Below, piece after piece: positions 9,090 to 17,531 of a stretch of 64,000 bases of DNA; the stretch's first letter is position 1; each line of letters starts with the position of its first letter. The position numbers and the translations under genes are program-made. A model generated the notes under the pieces. It had not been told where the DNA came from. It saw nothing but the letters and a program-made list of their open reading frames with translations, and did no database searches. Origin of the DNA: Lentzea cavernae (lineage in GTDB: Bacteria; Actinomycetota; Actinomycetes; Mycobacteriales; Pseudonocardiaceae); assembly GCF_014653695.1 (NCBI RefSeq), contig NZ_BNAR01000005.1, forward strand, positions 310,001-374,000, written 5' to 3'.

Positions 9090-9119
9090 GTGGGGGGTCA
9101 AGTCCCCCCTCGGACACCA
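9090..9119 (+). other. tRNA-Leu 3' end: attachment-site scar
   Basis: These 30 bases fold as a tRNA T-arm and acceptor end: a GGGGG/CCCCC stem around a GTCAAGT loop, then CTCGGAC, a discriminator A and CCA. The acceptor strand pairs with GTCCGAG, which as I recall matches actinobacterial tRNA-Leu genes. No 5' half of a tRNA precedes it; the upstream DNA is transposase debris. Elements integrating into tRNA genes leave exactly such a 3' copy, so I read it as an att site left by an integrative element. The AbrB-like fragment at 9213 fits that picture. Confidence 0.65.
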
Positions 9120-9123
9120 AAAT

Positions 9124-9139
9124 GTCGCAAATTTGCGAC
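9124..9139. promoter_or_regulatory. Perfect 16-bp palindrome next to the att scar
   Basis: GTCGCAAATTTGCGAC is a perfect inverted repeat with no spacer, five bases after the tRNA CCA end. It could be an integrase or regulator binding site of the former element. Function unproven. Confidence 0.45.
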
Positions 9140-9149
9140 GTCTACGTGG

Positions 9150-9180
9150 CAGGTGCTCAAGTCCACTTGAGCACCTGTTT
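9150..9180 (+). terminator. Strong hairpin, likely rho-independent terminator
   Basis: The arms CAGGTGCTCAAGT (9150-9162) and ACTTGAGCACCTG (9165-9177) are perfect 13-bp complements with a 2-base spacer, followed by TTTTGCG. It lies where a terminator behind a tRNA gene would be expected. Confidence 0.6.
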
Positions 9181-9212
9181 TGCGTTTCCGTGCCACATGC
9201 AGGTGGCGTTCG

Positions 9213-9479
9213 ATGACGATTTCCTACATCCGCCCGATCGTCCCGGACACCACCTCCGAAAAGACACCGGGCACATCCACACGCACGGCTGGCCAGCCTC
9301 TCCCCCTTATCGCTGTCCCCGTATCGCGACCACTCCGGCTGACCAACGTCTTGTACCGGATGGCCGCCGCCGACCAGCGCGGCCGAGTCGCAGACCGCCA
9401 CGTCACGGCCGCGCTGGAGTGGAACGCGGGCACGCGGCTGAGCATCCGCGAACACGACGGCCTCCTGGTCGTGGCCTGT
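9213..9479 (+). pseudogene. AbrB/SpoVT-like DNA-binding protein, truncated by an IS
   Basis: From ATG 9213 the frame reads PLPLIAVPVSRPLRL, then NVLYRMAAADQRGRVADRHV, then TAALEWNAGTRLSIREHDG and LLVVACA. The second and third blocks are the AbrB-like fold as seen in small regulators carried with actinobacterial integrative elements. After LLVV the frame runs straight into the terminal repeat of the insertion sequence at 9475, and the second half of the protein is not found beyond the IS. The gene is therefore broken. Its neighbour, the tRNA-Leu 3' scar, supports an origin in an integrated element. Confidence 0.6.
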
Positions 9480-10658
9480 GCTGCTCGAAAAGTCATCGCT
9501 GCAGCTCAAGCCGCATATCGGTACTCGTTAATCACCCCACCGAGGACCCGCGTGCGGACAGGTCGACAGCCAGAGCCGTGAGAATCGTGCACCGTTCTAG
9601 TGCGTCCTTGAACGTCTGGCGGTAGTTGGTCGGGCCTGGTGAGGCCGGTGCTCGTTGTAGTGAGTCTGGTAGGTCGCGAGGACTTGATGCGCATGACCTT
9701 CTCCCATGATGAGGATATGGTCGAGAACCTCACGGCGGATACTGCCGATGATCCGTTCGCAATGCGCGTTCATCCGCGGAGCTCGAGGCGCACTCGCGAT
9801 ACCCCCCATTTCCCTGCCTCGAATACGGCGTCGAACGCGTCGCCATACTTGCCGTCGCGGTCACGCAGCAGGAAGCGAAGGGACTCCATCCGCGCCCCGA
9901 GCTCGCAGGCCAGGTTCCTTGCCTGCTGCACCGTCCAGTCCCGTGTCGGATGCGCGGTGACGCCGGTGATGTACAGGTGCCTGGTGCCGTGTTCGAGAAA
10001 CGCCAGCGCGTACAGGCGTGCTCCGAGCGCGGTGTCGATGTGGAAGAAGTCCGCCGCGATGATCCCCTCGGCCTGCGCGGTCAGAAACTCGCGCCATGTC
10101 GGGCCGCATCGCCGCGCGGCGCCGGATCGATGCCCGCGCGGTTGAGTATCTCCCAGACCGTCGAGGCGCCCAGGCGATGGCCAAGCCGAAGCAGCTCGCC
10201 ATGTATCCGCCGATGTCCCCACCGCGGATTCTCTCTAGCGAGTCGGAGTACGAGCGTCTTGATCGCTGCTGCGGGAGGGACGTCCGGCACGCCGGCGCGC
10301 GGTGTGATCCCACTTCCGGGCGATGAACCGGCGGTACCAGCCGAGCAACGTGCTAGGGGTAACCGGGAAGACCTCCTCCCAGCGCGAGCGGAGCACCACT
10401 CTCTACAGCGCGGCGAACCAGAACCGGTCTGCGGGCTCGTAACGAACGGGCCCGGTCAACTGCCGACGAACCACCTCGTTCTCGTGCCACAGCACAAGAA
10501 GCTCCGCATCCTTAGCCGCCTCACCTCGAAGCAGCACCGCCGGAACAGACAACAACTTGCAGACCACCCGATATAACAGCGAACAGACCACCCCGACATG
10601 CTCTCATCTGGGAAAACCGGACCGCTCAGAGCACCGATGACTTTCCGGGCGGCACAGG
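9475..10658. mobile_element. Insertion sequence, degraded copy with terminal inverted repeats
   Basis: The left end CCTGTGC then CTCGAAAAGTCATCG (9475-9498) and the right end CGATGACTTTCCGGGCGGCA then CAGG (10635-10658) are imperfect inverted repeats. They bracket about 1.18 kb with a single broken transposase on the minus strand. The element interrupts the AbrB-like gene. A shorter copy with the same ends occupies 34718-35565. Confidence 0.75.
9508..10591 (-). pseudogene. IS transposase (integrase core), frameshifted
   Basis: Read from high to low coordinates, fragments in different frames follow the family order. MVCSLLYRVVCKLLSV and DAELLVLWHENEVVRRQL form the N-terminus. Then come [20 protein letters not shown] and IIAADFFHIDT, AFLEHGTRHLYITGVT, RFLLRDRDGKYGDAF (core DDE residues), MNAHCERIIGSIRREVLDH and finally RVLGGVINEYRYAA. 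Several frame changes (near 10290, 10220 and 9770) mean no intact protein can be made. A premature deletion also seems to join the regions near 10300 and 10400. Confidence 0.8.
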
Positions 10659-10720
10659 AGTAGAAGAGGTTCAGCGCATCGACCGGGCGGCCGGCCAGGA
10701 CGCCATGAATCGGTTGAAGT

Positions 10721-13561
10721 TCATTTCGGTCGGTTGACGGATTCGGGAGACCGTGGTGGCTGGGCAGCGTCGTGGTGCGGTCCGAGGTCGTCGAGTTGCC
10801 GTTGTACGCGCTCGGCATCGTCGTCACGGCCTTGTTCTCGGTACAACATCAGTGCCTCTCGCCACGCTTGACGGGCTTGGTGGTGTTGCCCGAGCGCAGT
10901 GTATGGGTGGCCGATGTTGCCGAGGGTGTTCGCGACTTCGTAAGCATCGTCGAGGGTACGGAACAGGGCGAGGGCTTGGTGATAGTTGTCGACGGCCTGC
11001 TGGTGGTCGCCGGTGCGGTGGGCGATGAGCCCGAGGCTGTCCAGAGTGGTCGCCTCGCCGTAAGGATTGTGATGGTGCCGCAATGGGGTGAGGGCGGCAA
11101 GGCAGTGATCGCGGGCGGTGTCGAACTCGCCTAGCCGCGCGGCGTACCAGCCCACAGCGTTGAGCGCGTGGGCTTCCCACACCGGCTGGCCGAGCGCTCG
11201 TAGAAGGTCGAGGGCTTGTCGGGCGTGATCTAGAGCCTGCTGGTCTTCTCGTCGCTCTCCCCAAGCGCGCGCCAGCACCATCTGGGTGTGTGCCTGTTCG
11301 GCGGGGTCGCTGTGGTGCACCGCCAGGGTGAGGGCCTGGTTCAGGTGTCCGATGGCCTCCTCGTGCAGGCCCAGTCGGGAGCAGGCGTCGCCCAGGTTTC
11401 GGTGGGCGCAGCTGCGCGTAGCGGAGTCGGGCAGGTGCGGGGCGGCGTCCAGCGCGGCCCGCCACGCGGTGAGCGTGTCGCGCCGATGCCCTCGCCAGAG
11501 GTGGAACGTGTCTAGTGTCCAGGCGAGGTGCCAGACGACTTGGTGGCGGCCGAGGACGATGGCGGCGCGTTGGGTGGCGAGTAGGGTGGCGTGCTCGGTC
11601 TGCAACCAGGCCAGCGCGGCGGCGGCGTCGTGCAGCGGGTGCGGGTGGACGCCGGGCGCGGGCGGTTCGGGTCGTATGAGCGGGCGGGCGGGGTCCACGA
11701 GGCGGTCGGCGGTGAAAGCAGTGTGCAGGTAGAAATCCATCACCCGTGCCAGGGCGGTGTCCGGAATGTCGTCGGGCAGGTCTCTGGCGGTGGTGGCGGC
11801 GTAGGCGCGGACGAGGTCGTGCATCACGTACCGGTCGCCGGGTCGCCGCTCCAACAGGGATGCCTCCTCCAGTGCCGATAGCGCCTTGCGGGCGCGCGCT
11901 GGAGACAGGCCAGTCAAGGCGATCACGCCGGGCAGGGCGATGTCGGGGCCGGGTGCGATGCCCAGCAACCCGAACACAGTGCGGTGTTCGTCGGTGAGCC
12001 GGTGCAGGGACCAGGACAACACGGCGGGCAGGCTGGCGGCGGGGTCGGTGTCGTGGTCGAGTATCTCCAGTCCCAGCTTCCGCAGTTCGGCGGCCACCTC
12101 GGCCAGTGAGAAACCGGGGCGGGTGGCGGCGTCGCGGGCGGTGATCGACAGCGCTAGTGGATTACTTCCGCACAGCTCGACCAGCTCGTTCACGGCGTCA
12201 GGCTCGGCGGCGACGGGGTCGGCACCGAGGCGCGCAGCCAGGAGGGCACGGGCCTCGTCGGGTGTGAGCACGTCGAGTTGCAGATGGCGGGCGCCATGCC
12301 GGTCGATCAGCGAGGCGAGCCTGGTGCGGCCGGTGACCAGCACGGTGCAGGTCGGGCTGCCTGGCAGCAGCGGAATGACCTGCTCGGCGGTGGCGGCGTT
12401 GTCCAACACCACTAACACCCGTCGGCCCGCGACCAGGGTGCGGTATAGGGCCGCTTGTGCGTGCAGTTCGGCCGGAATACGGCCGGGATCGACTCCCAGG
12501 GCATCGAGGAATCCGCGCACCGCCACCTCTGGAGCCATCGGCTCTTGAACGGGGCTGAACCCGTTCAGGTCCACGAACAGCTGCCCGTCGGAGAACCGGT
12601 CCAGGTGAAGGTGCGCCCAGGCCAGGGCTAACCAGGTCTTGCCGATTCCGCCCGTCCCTCCGATCGCCGCGATCACGACTGTTCGGTCCGGCCCTGCCTG
12701 GTCCAGATTGGCGGTCAGCGCGGCGAGCTCGGTTTCTCGGCCGGTGAAATGCGATGGTGCGGCGGGCAACTGCTGGGGAACCACCATCTGCGCGGTCACG
12801 CCGCCGCCGGGCCGGATGGACAGCGTGGAGTCTGCGGTCAGAATCCGCTGATGCAGCTCCTGCAGTGGAGCGCCGGGGTCGGCACCGAGTTCCTCGACCA
12901 GCCGGTCCCGCAGCTGCCGGTAGTGTTCCAAGGCATCCGCCGACCGCCCGGCATGGTGCAAGGCGAGCAGGTACTGCCCAGCCACCCGCTCGTCCAACGG
13001 ATATCCCGCGACGCGCGCCGAGAGTTCCACCACCAGCTCCTGGCCTTGGCCGATCCGCAGCCGGGCGTCGATCAGATCGTGCTCGGCTGCCAGCAGTTCC
13101 TGCCGCAACCGGTCGCGCTCGGCCTCCGCCCACTGTCCGGCCAAGCCGGTCAGCGGTTCCCCACGCCACAACGCCACCGCATCGGTCAACAGGCGCACCC
13201 TCTGTACGTCGTCGGCGTCGCGGGCGCGAGTGCGCAGATCCCGGAACCGGTGCAGATCCACCGATTGATCGGCGTGGTCCACCATCAAGACGTAGCCGCC
13301 GGAGCGCAGGACGATCTCCACGCCAGCCGCCCCGAGCAGTGCCTGTCGCAACCGCGAGATATGGCTGTGCAAGGCCACCCGCCCGCGCCGCGGCGTGTCC
13401 GCACCCCAAACCTGCTCCATCAGCCGATCCGCCGGCACCACCCGGCCCGCGTCAGCGGCCAGCGCCGCCAGCACGCACCGCCTCTTGGCAGGCCCGAGAT
13501 CTACCGTCCGCCCGTCGACCCGTGCGGTCACCTCGCCGAGCAGACCGACGTCCACCCCCAT
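10721..13561 (-). CDS. AfsR-like SARP regulator with NB-ARC and TPR domains
   Basis: The 946-residue protein starts at ATG 13561 (reading MGVDVGLLGEVTA) behind GGAGG at 5 nt. Residues about 1-95 form an OmpR-type winged helix (GPAKRRCVLAALAADAG, RLRQALLG). Residues about 100-250 are the bacterial transcriptional activation domain (WRGEPLTGL, EHYRQLRDRLVEELGADPG). The NB-ARC ATPase has the P-loop GGTGGIGKTWL near residue 303 and the Walker B-like RRVLVVLDNA. TPR repeats fill roughly 690-940. This matches AfsR-type pathway regulators of actinomycetes. It stands alone between an IS and two secreted-protein genes on the opposite strand; its targets cannot be read, though the divergent 13803 gene is a candidate. 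Confidence 0.9.
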   Translation of the reverse strand: MGVDVGLLGEVTARVDGRTVDLGPAKRRCVLAALAADAGRVVPADRLMEQVWGADTPRRGRVALHSHISRLRQALLGAAGVEIVLRSGGYVLMVDHADQSVDLHRFRDLRTRARDADDVQRVRLLTDAVALWRGEPLTGLAGQWAEAERDRLRQELLAAEHDLIDARLRIGQGQELVVELSARVAGYPLDERVAGQYLLALHHAGRSADALEHYRQLRDRLVEELGADPGAPLQELHQRILTADSTLSIRPGGGVTAQMVVPQQLPAAPSHFTGRETELAALTANLDQAGPDRTVVIAAIGGTGGIGKTWLALAWAHLHLDRFSDGQLFVDLNGFSPVQEPMAPEVAVRGFLDALGVDPGRIPAELHAQAALYRTLVAGRRVLVVLDNAATAEQVIPLLPGSPTCTVLVTGRTRLASLIDRHGARHLQLDVLTPDEARALLAARLGADPVAAEPDAVNELVELCGSNPLALSITARDAATRPGFSLAEVAAELRKLGLEILDHDTDPAASLPAVLSWSLHRLTDEHRTVFGLLGIAPGPDIALPGVIALTGLSPARARKALSALEEASLLERRPGDRYVMHDLVRAYAATTARDLPDDIPDTALARVMDFYLHTAFTADRLVDPARPLIRPEPPAPGVHPHPLHDAAAALAWLQTEHATLLATQRAAIVLGRHQVVWHLAWTLDTFHLWRGHRRDTLTAWRAALDAAPHLPDSATRSCAHRNLGDACSRLGLHEEAIGHLNQALTLAVHHSDPAEQAHTQMVLARAWGERREDQQALDHARQALDLLRALGQPVWEAHALNAVGWYAARLGEFDTARDHCLAALTPLRHHHNPYGEATTLDSLGLIAHRTGDHQQAVDNYHQALALFRTLDDAYEVANTLGNIGHPYTALGQHHQARQAWREALMLYREQGRDDDAERVQRQLDDLGPHHDAAQPPRSPESVNRPK

Positions 13562-13802
13562 GGCCGCCTCCCTCCCCGTCCATTGATAGCGGCGTGGCCT
13601 GCCTGGTGCGGGCAATCAACGGGCAGTTCACACGATCGGCCGCGCGCTCGCGGCGCCAAGGTGGGGAGCGCGGCACCGCATCCCAGCCTGACCTGCCCGA
13701 AGCAGGAAAAAGCAAGCTTTTCGCACGACGGGCAGCCGACAGTCAGGACCACGGAAGCGAATCCTTCGCGGTCCGAACACAACGCACGTCCAGGGAGAGA
13801 TC

Positions 13803-14324
13803 GTGCCAACAGCACACCGTGTCCTGATCGCCATGATCACGATGGCGGCGACTGTTCTGGGGATGACGAGTTCGGCAACGACCGCGTTCGCGGCGCCGTC
13901 GGCTGCGTCGTCGTCCGCAGGCGACAGCAAGCACCAAGACAGGCTGACCGGCGTCGGCTCGACCGAGCGGACGACCGGGGACGAGGTCGGGATCCTGGCT
14001 GGCCGGTTCGACTGGTGGGTCGAGGCGTCCTTCTCCCAGTTCTCGCGCCAATGGACCTCTACGGGGGTGGGATACACCAATATCAAGGTCAACAAGGTCT
14101 ACGACAAAAGCACAGGCAACCCGTGCAGCAAGATGAACTTCACGCTCTGGCGCTGGAACGGGTTCTACTGGTACACGCTGGGCACGAAGACGGCCAACGG
14201 CTGTGACGGCGCCGACGACCTGATCTGGCACACCAGCGGCGGGGACTACAAGTTCGAAGCCAACCCGACCCGCGGGACCGGCGGCCCGTACGTCCACGCC
14301 GAAGGCATCGTCTACTACCCGTGA
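13803..14324 (+). CDS. Secreted protein of unknown function
   Basis: The 173-residue protein starts with GTG at 13803, with GGGAG 5 nt upstream. A classical signal peptide (basic start, hydrophobic run LIAMITMAATVLGM, cleavage around TTAFAA-P) covers about residues 1-31. The mature part is rich in Trp, Tyr and Lys (RFDWWVEASFSQFSRQW, WRWNGFYWYTLGTK) and holds two cysteines that could pair. I recognise no family. It is divergent from the AfsR-like gene, with 241 bp between them that includes a GGACC/GGTCC imperfect hairpin at about 13745-13775. Confidence 0.7.
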   Translation: MPTAHRVLIAMITMAATVLGMTSSATTAFAAPSAASSSAGDSKHQDRLTGVGSTERTTGDEVGILAGRFDWWVEASFSQFSRQWTSTGVGYTNIKVNKVYDKSTGNPCSKMNFTLWRWNGFYWYTLGTKTANGCDGADDLIWHTSGGDYKFEANPTRGTGGPYVHAEGIVYYP

Positions 14325-14374
14325 TGCGGCTGGCCCGCCAGCGCGAATCGACGGCTGGTCGTGTCCTGCTCCCC

Positions 14375-14401
14375 CGGTCACCTCGAACGTCGAGGTGACC
14401 G
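14375..14401 (+). terminator. Perfect 12-bp hairpin
   Basis: CGGTCACCTCGA and TCGAGGTGACCG flank a 3-base loop, 50 bp after the stop of the secreted protein. It has no T-run, so it is a hairpin terminator or processing site of the kind common in high-GC genomes. Confidence 0.6.
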
Positions 14402-14509
14402 CGCGGCACGAGTCGGTCAGATGTCGCACGTGTCGACGGCCTCAGCCAAGTCGTGCAAGCCCATCGGGCGATGGCCACATCGTTGCGATCCAAAAAAAAA
14501 GGGGGTCAA

Positions 14510-14812
14510 ATGAGATTGATAGCCGCCAGCATCATCACGGCCACAGCGACAAGCGCGCTTCTTCTGGCGAGCGCCGGTGGCGCTCAGGCCAATCCGCAAG
14601 ACTGCTCGACCGCGCAATGGTCGAATGGTGGCCAGGCGTACTGCATGTCCGGCACAGGCGCCTTCCGCGTCAAAGTGACCTGCAAGCTGTCCTCGGGGAA
14701 TGCATACGCGAGCTACGGTCCTTGGGCGAGGCCGTTCTTCGATGTCAGCAGCGCCGGCTGCAGGCCCGATTATTGGGCCGTCAACGTCGCAGTGGAAAAG
14801 CGCAATTTCTGA
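14510..14812 (+). CDS. Small secreted four-cysteine protein, paralogue of 20144-20464
   Basis: This 100-residue protein starts at ATG 14510 behind an A9-GGGGG run. Residues 1-27 are a signal peptide ending SAGGAQA-N. The mature part has four cysteines in the pattern DC, AYC, VTC and AGC, with the motifs WSNGGQAYC, GTGAFRV and YASYGPWA. The protein at 20144-20464 has the same order (ASNGVGSAWC, GTGQVRV, VYGPWV and four Cys), so the two are paralogues of an exported, probably disulfide-bonded family. I do not know a function; neither carries catalytic motifs. Confidence 0.7.
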   Translation: MRLIAASIITATATSALLLASAGGAQANPQDCSTAQWSNGGQAYCMSGTGAFRVKVTCKLSSGNAYASYGPWARPFFDVSSAGCRPDYWAVNVAVEKRNF

Positions 14813-15144
14813 CCGCCCCACCGGTCACCTACCGCCAGCCGGCAGCGAAGTCCGGGACTCTCGAGACCTGGGCCGCTGTCGGCCGAGATCGGTGAACGGC
14901 CACGGCTCTGCGCGTGCCGAAATCGCCCGATCAGTATCGACGGCAGGGCGGTGATGTTCAGACCTGCCCTGGTCACGTTGGGGAGTCCCTCATCCCGATG
15001 GGCGAGAATTGCTGGGCCGCCATCTCCAGCTGGCTCAAGCGCACGAAGTCGACCTTCGCGTTGAACCAACTCGACAACTCGTCGTTCTGCAGGCAACTCT
15101 TCCCAAAGGCGTGACCCCAGCGGGCTTCTCCAATGCGCTCACGA

Positions 15145-15195
15145 GCCTGTGGGGTGTCAAAACATGGCTTAAAAAGCCTGACCTGCGAATCAAGC
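15145..15195. repeat. Dispersed repeat, copy 2
   Basis: This is similar to 8646-8694 (shared GCCTGTGGGG, CAAAACATGGCTT, GCCTGACCTGCG, ATCAAGC). After this block comes a transposase tail, then a second GATCAAGCTGCCAAGCACTC close to the sequence that directly follows copy 1. That suggests a small insertion split the repeat here. Confidence 0.5.
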
Positions 15196-15240
15196 TACTG
15201 CAGGTTCATACTCGTTGATCAAGCTGCCAAGCACTCGCCG
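15190..15240 (-). pseudogene. Transposase C-terminal scrap
   Basis: The minus strand reads RRVLGSLINEYEPAVA, the same ending as RVLGGVINEYRYAA in the IS at 9475. Only this end is present. Confidence 0.5.
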
Positions 15241-15424
15241 CCGACGTACGGATCTACAACCGGGATTGGAAACCGGACGGTGTAACTCCCGATCAGGGAG
15301 TGCGCCTGTTGGCCGACAGGATGTGGGGCATGGCGAGGGCTGAGGACCGAAACCCGAGACCGGTCCGGACGAGCAGCTCGCCGAGCAGCTCATCAGTCGC
15401 TCCAAGGCTGGCCGATTGAAGCTT

Positions 15425-15560
15425 AAGGTTCCCCGAGCACTCGGAGAGGTGAATACCTGGCTCCGGTCGGGGACGCGGGGTTGGTAGATGCTCGGGTTGA
15501 TCGGCGTGCCAGGCGGCCTCGTACTCGCCAGGGCTGAGCCAGCCGAGCTCTCTCCTGCTC
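15425..15560 (-). pseudogene. IS3-family transposase C-terminal scrap
   Basis: The minus strand encodes ELGWLSPGEYEAAWHADQ followed by a Pro/Arg-rich tail, which is the usual end of actinobacterial IS3 orfB proteins (LGWLSP.EYEAAWH). No core residues remain. Confidence 0.6.
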
Positions 15561-15651
15561 CAGTTGGGCGACCGATACGCGGCTTATCGCGTACAGGTGC
15601 CGGGGTGGTTGCCGCGGTTGCGTGCCTGGCTGTCCCACCAGCCCGAGAACC

Positions 15652-16323
15652 TCAGGTGAGGTCGGCCACGCTTTCGACCTCGGAGGTCCGGCCGGCCAGG
15701 ATCAGCACGTCACCGCGGTTGATCACGGTGTCGGCGGCGACGTGGGTGAAGGCCTCTCCCGGCCGTTTCACGCCGACCACCGTTGCTCCGTACTTTGATC
15801 GCAGACGGCTCTGATCGAGCGGCATGCCCACGGCCTCTTCCGGCGCGCGGGTCTTGACCATCGCGTAATCGTCCTCGAACTCGATGAAGTTCAGCATCCT
15901 GCCGGTCACCAGGTGAGCGACACGCTCCTCCATCTCGTGCTCTGGCAGCACTACGTGATGGGCCCCCATGCGCTCCAGGATGCGGCCGTGCTGGCGGCTG
16001 ACCGCTTTCGCGCAGATGTGAGGAATCTCGAAGTCCACCAGCAAGGACGTGGTGAGGATGCTGGCTTCCAGGTCCGTTCCGATGCCGACGACGGCACGGT
16101 GGAACTGGTCGACGCCGAGCTGTCTCATCACCTCCACGTCAGTGGTGTCCGCGACGACAGCGTGAGTGAGCTCGTGTGCGTGCTGCTGGACGATCTTGGG
16201 GTTGGAGTCGATGCCCAGGACCTCGGTTCCCCGGGCGGTGAGTTCGAGCGGAAGCGAGCTGCCGAAGCGGCCCAGGCCGACCACCACCACCCGTGAGGCT
16301 TGTTCATCCGACAACAGATCCAT
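15652..16323 (-). CDS. TrkA/KtrA-type potassium channel regulatory subunit
   Basis: The protein has about 223 residues. The N-terminal RCK/Rossmann domain shows VVVVGLGRFGSSLPLEL (NAD-binding glycine pattern GxGxxG), then GTEVLGIDSNP and HAVVADTTD. A C-terminal TrkA_C domain spans about residues 140-223 (GATVVGVKRPGEAF, NRGDVLILAGR). Such proteins sit in the cytoplasm on TrkH/KtrB potassium transporters and gate them with NAD(H) or ATP. No transporter gene adjoins it. ATG 16323 gives a normal family length, but there is no clear ribosome site, and the DNA just upstream is the cut end of a recombinase gene, so its native promoter may be lost. Confidence 0.85.
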   Translation of the reverse strand: MDLLSDEQASRVVVVGLGRFGSSLPLELTARGTEVLGIDSNPKIVQQHAHELTHAVVADTTDVEVMRQLGVDQFHRAVVGIGTDLEASILTTSLLVDFEIPHICAKAVSRQHGRILERMGAHHVVLPEHEMEERVAHLVTGRMLNFIEFEDDYAMVKTRAPEEAVGMPLDQSRLRSKYGATVVGVKRPGEAFTHVAADTVINRGDVLILAGRTSEVESVADLT

Positions 16324-17212
16324 GGCCGGTCGTGCTGCTTCGGTTCCATACTTGTCGGCCGGTGTAGCGCGGATTCTCAAGAATCATCGCCACGGTCCGA
16401 ACGATCCACCGTTCCCCCGTTCTGTGCGCGTTTCGCTCGGGGTCTGCACCTGACGGGCACACCACGCCACGCTCGTTGAGCTCGCGCGCCAACGACGCCA
16501 CCGTCCGACCACGAGCACGCTCGGCGAACATCCACCGCACCCACGGCGCCGCCACCAGATCCGGCGCCAACACCTGCACCCGCCGGCCCCACCGACCATG
16601 CACCGGATTCGGATGCCGACCACCATCAACAAACCCATACCCATACGGCGGACGGCCGCCCAGAAACCGGCCCTGCACACGAGCTTGCGTCCGCATGGCC
16701 GCCAGTACGCGCTGCCGCGCACGCGCCACCTCACGCTGTGCCTGAGCGCCCAGCAACACCATCAACGCCTCATGCACCGGACTACCCAACTCCACCGGAC
16801 CACCCGCCTTCGGCAACCACACAGCAACGCCCAAAGCATTCAGCCCTGACACAACCTCTCGGAACTGATCACCGTGAAACGCCCTCTCGTACTCCCCCAC
16901 AACCACTGCTTCGAAGGAACGACCTGCGGCCGCTGCTGCGGCCAGCAACGCCGCCGCTTCGGGACGGTCCTCCCATGGCCAGCGTCGCGACACACCCACG
17001 TCGAAAAACTCCGCAACGACCGAACCAACGCCGTCGATCAGCTCCTCCGACACGGCGCGCTGCCACGCACGAGACGTCTGCACATCCTGAAACACGCTCG
17101 TCGACATCCGCCCGTAGAACGCAAAGCGAAGACCAGGCTCCTCAGGCGGTGCCGCTGGACGACGACGCCGGGTCAACGCGGCAACCAGTTCGGCGTTCGT
17201 CAGCGTGGCCAC
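16304..17212 (-). pseudogene. Large serine recombinase, C-terminally truncated
   Basis: The frame starts at GTG 17212 with GGGAG 6 nt upstream. It has the resolvase catalytic fold (RFAFYGRMSTSVFQD, with Ser in RMSTS; QTSRAWQRA; VVVGEYERAFHGDQF) and a recombinase domain (RPPYGYGF, RTVASLARELNERGV, ILENPRYTGRQVWNR). Large serine recombinases normally continue for 150-300 more residues with a zinc ribbon and coiled coil. Here homology stops right after RQVWNR and the frame ends in foreign sequence that overlaps the 5' end of the TrkA gene. The junction near 16350 therefore marks a deletion or recombination event, and the protein is probably inactive. Confidence 0.75.
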
Positions 17213-17531
17213 AGTCAGCTCCCTCGGTCAAACCGAGACCTCCGACCGACGTCGCCGTGACGACGACTCGAACCATCTTCAGCCGAACAGCCGAACACGA
17301 CCTTGGCGGCTTTCGGGGCGCAGAAAGGTCGAGTTGATGGCAAACCCGTTACTGGACAACCGGATCCAGCCGCCGCAGACCATAGTCACCGGGACGATGC
17401 GGATCTGCACGTCCGGCCGGGACCCGTCCGGGCTGACGACGAAACCGCCGCCTTCGACGATGGCAGACGCGGCGGGTCGGCGCGGCGCCGTCGTCCTGTG
17501 GCCTCACTGCGTGGCACTTAGTGTGTCTTTC

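Larger units (their letters stand above)
14813..15651. other. Gene-poor stretch with insertion-sequence scraps
   Basis: No convincing gene is seen in these 839 bp. Copy 2 of the dispersed repeat lies at 15145-15195, followed by a transposase tail at 15190-15240 and an IS3-type tail at 15425-15560. The interval 15241-15420 shows nothing recognisable. Confidence 0.6.

Noticed and set aside
9150-9180. Hairpin as part of a riboswitch
   Set aside because: Simple perfect stem with a 2-base spacer and a short T-run; a terminator behind a former tRNA gene explains it better.
14770-15114. Short frames on both strands after the small secreted protein
   Set aside because: No ribosome sites, biased composition and no family resemblance.
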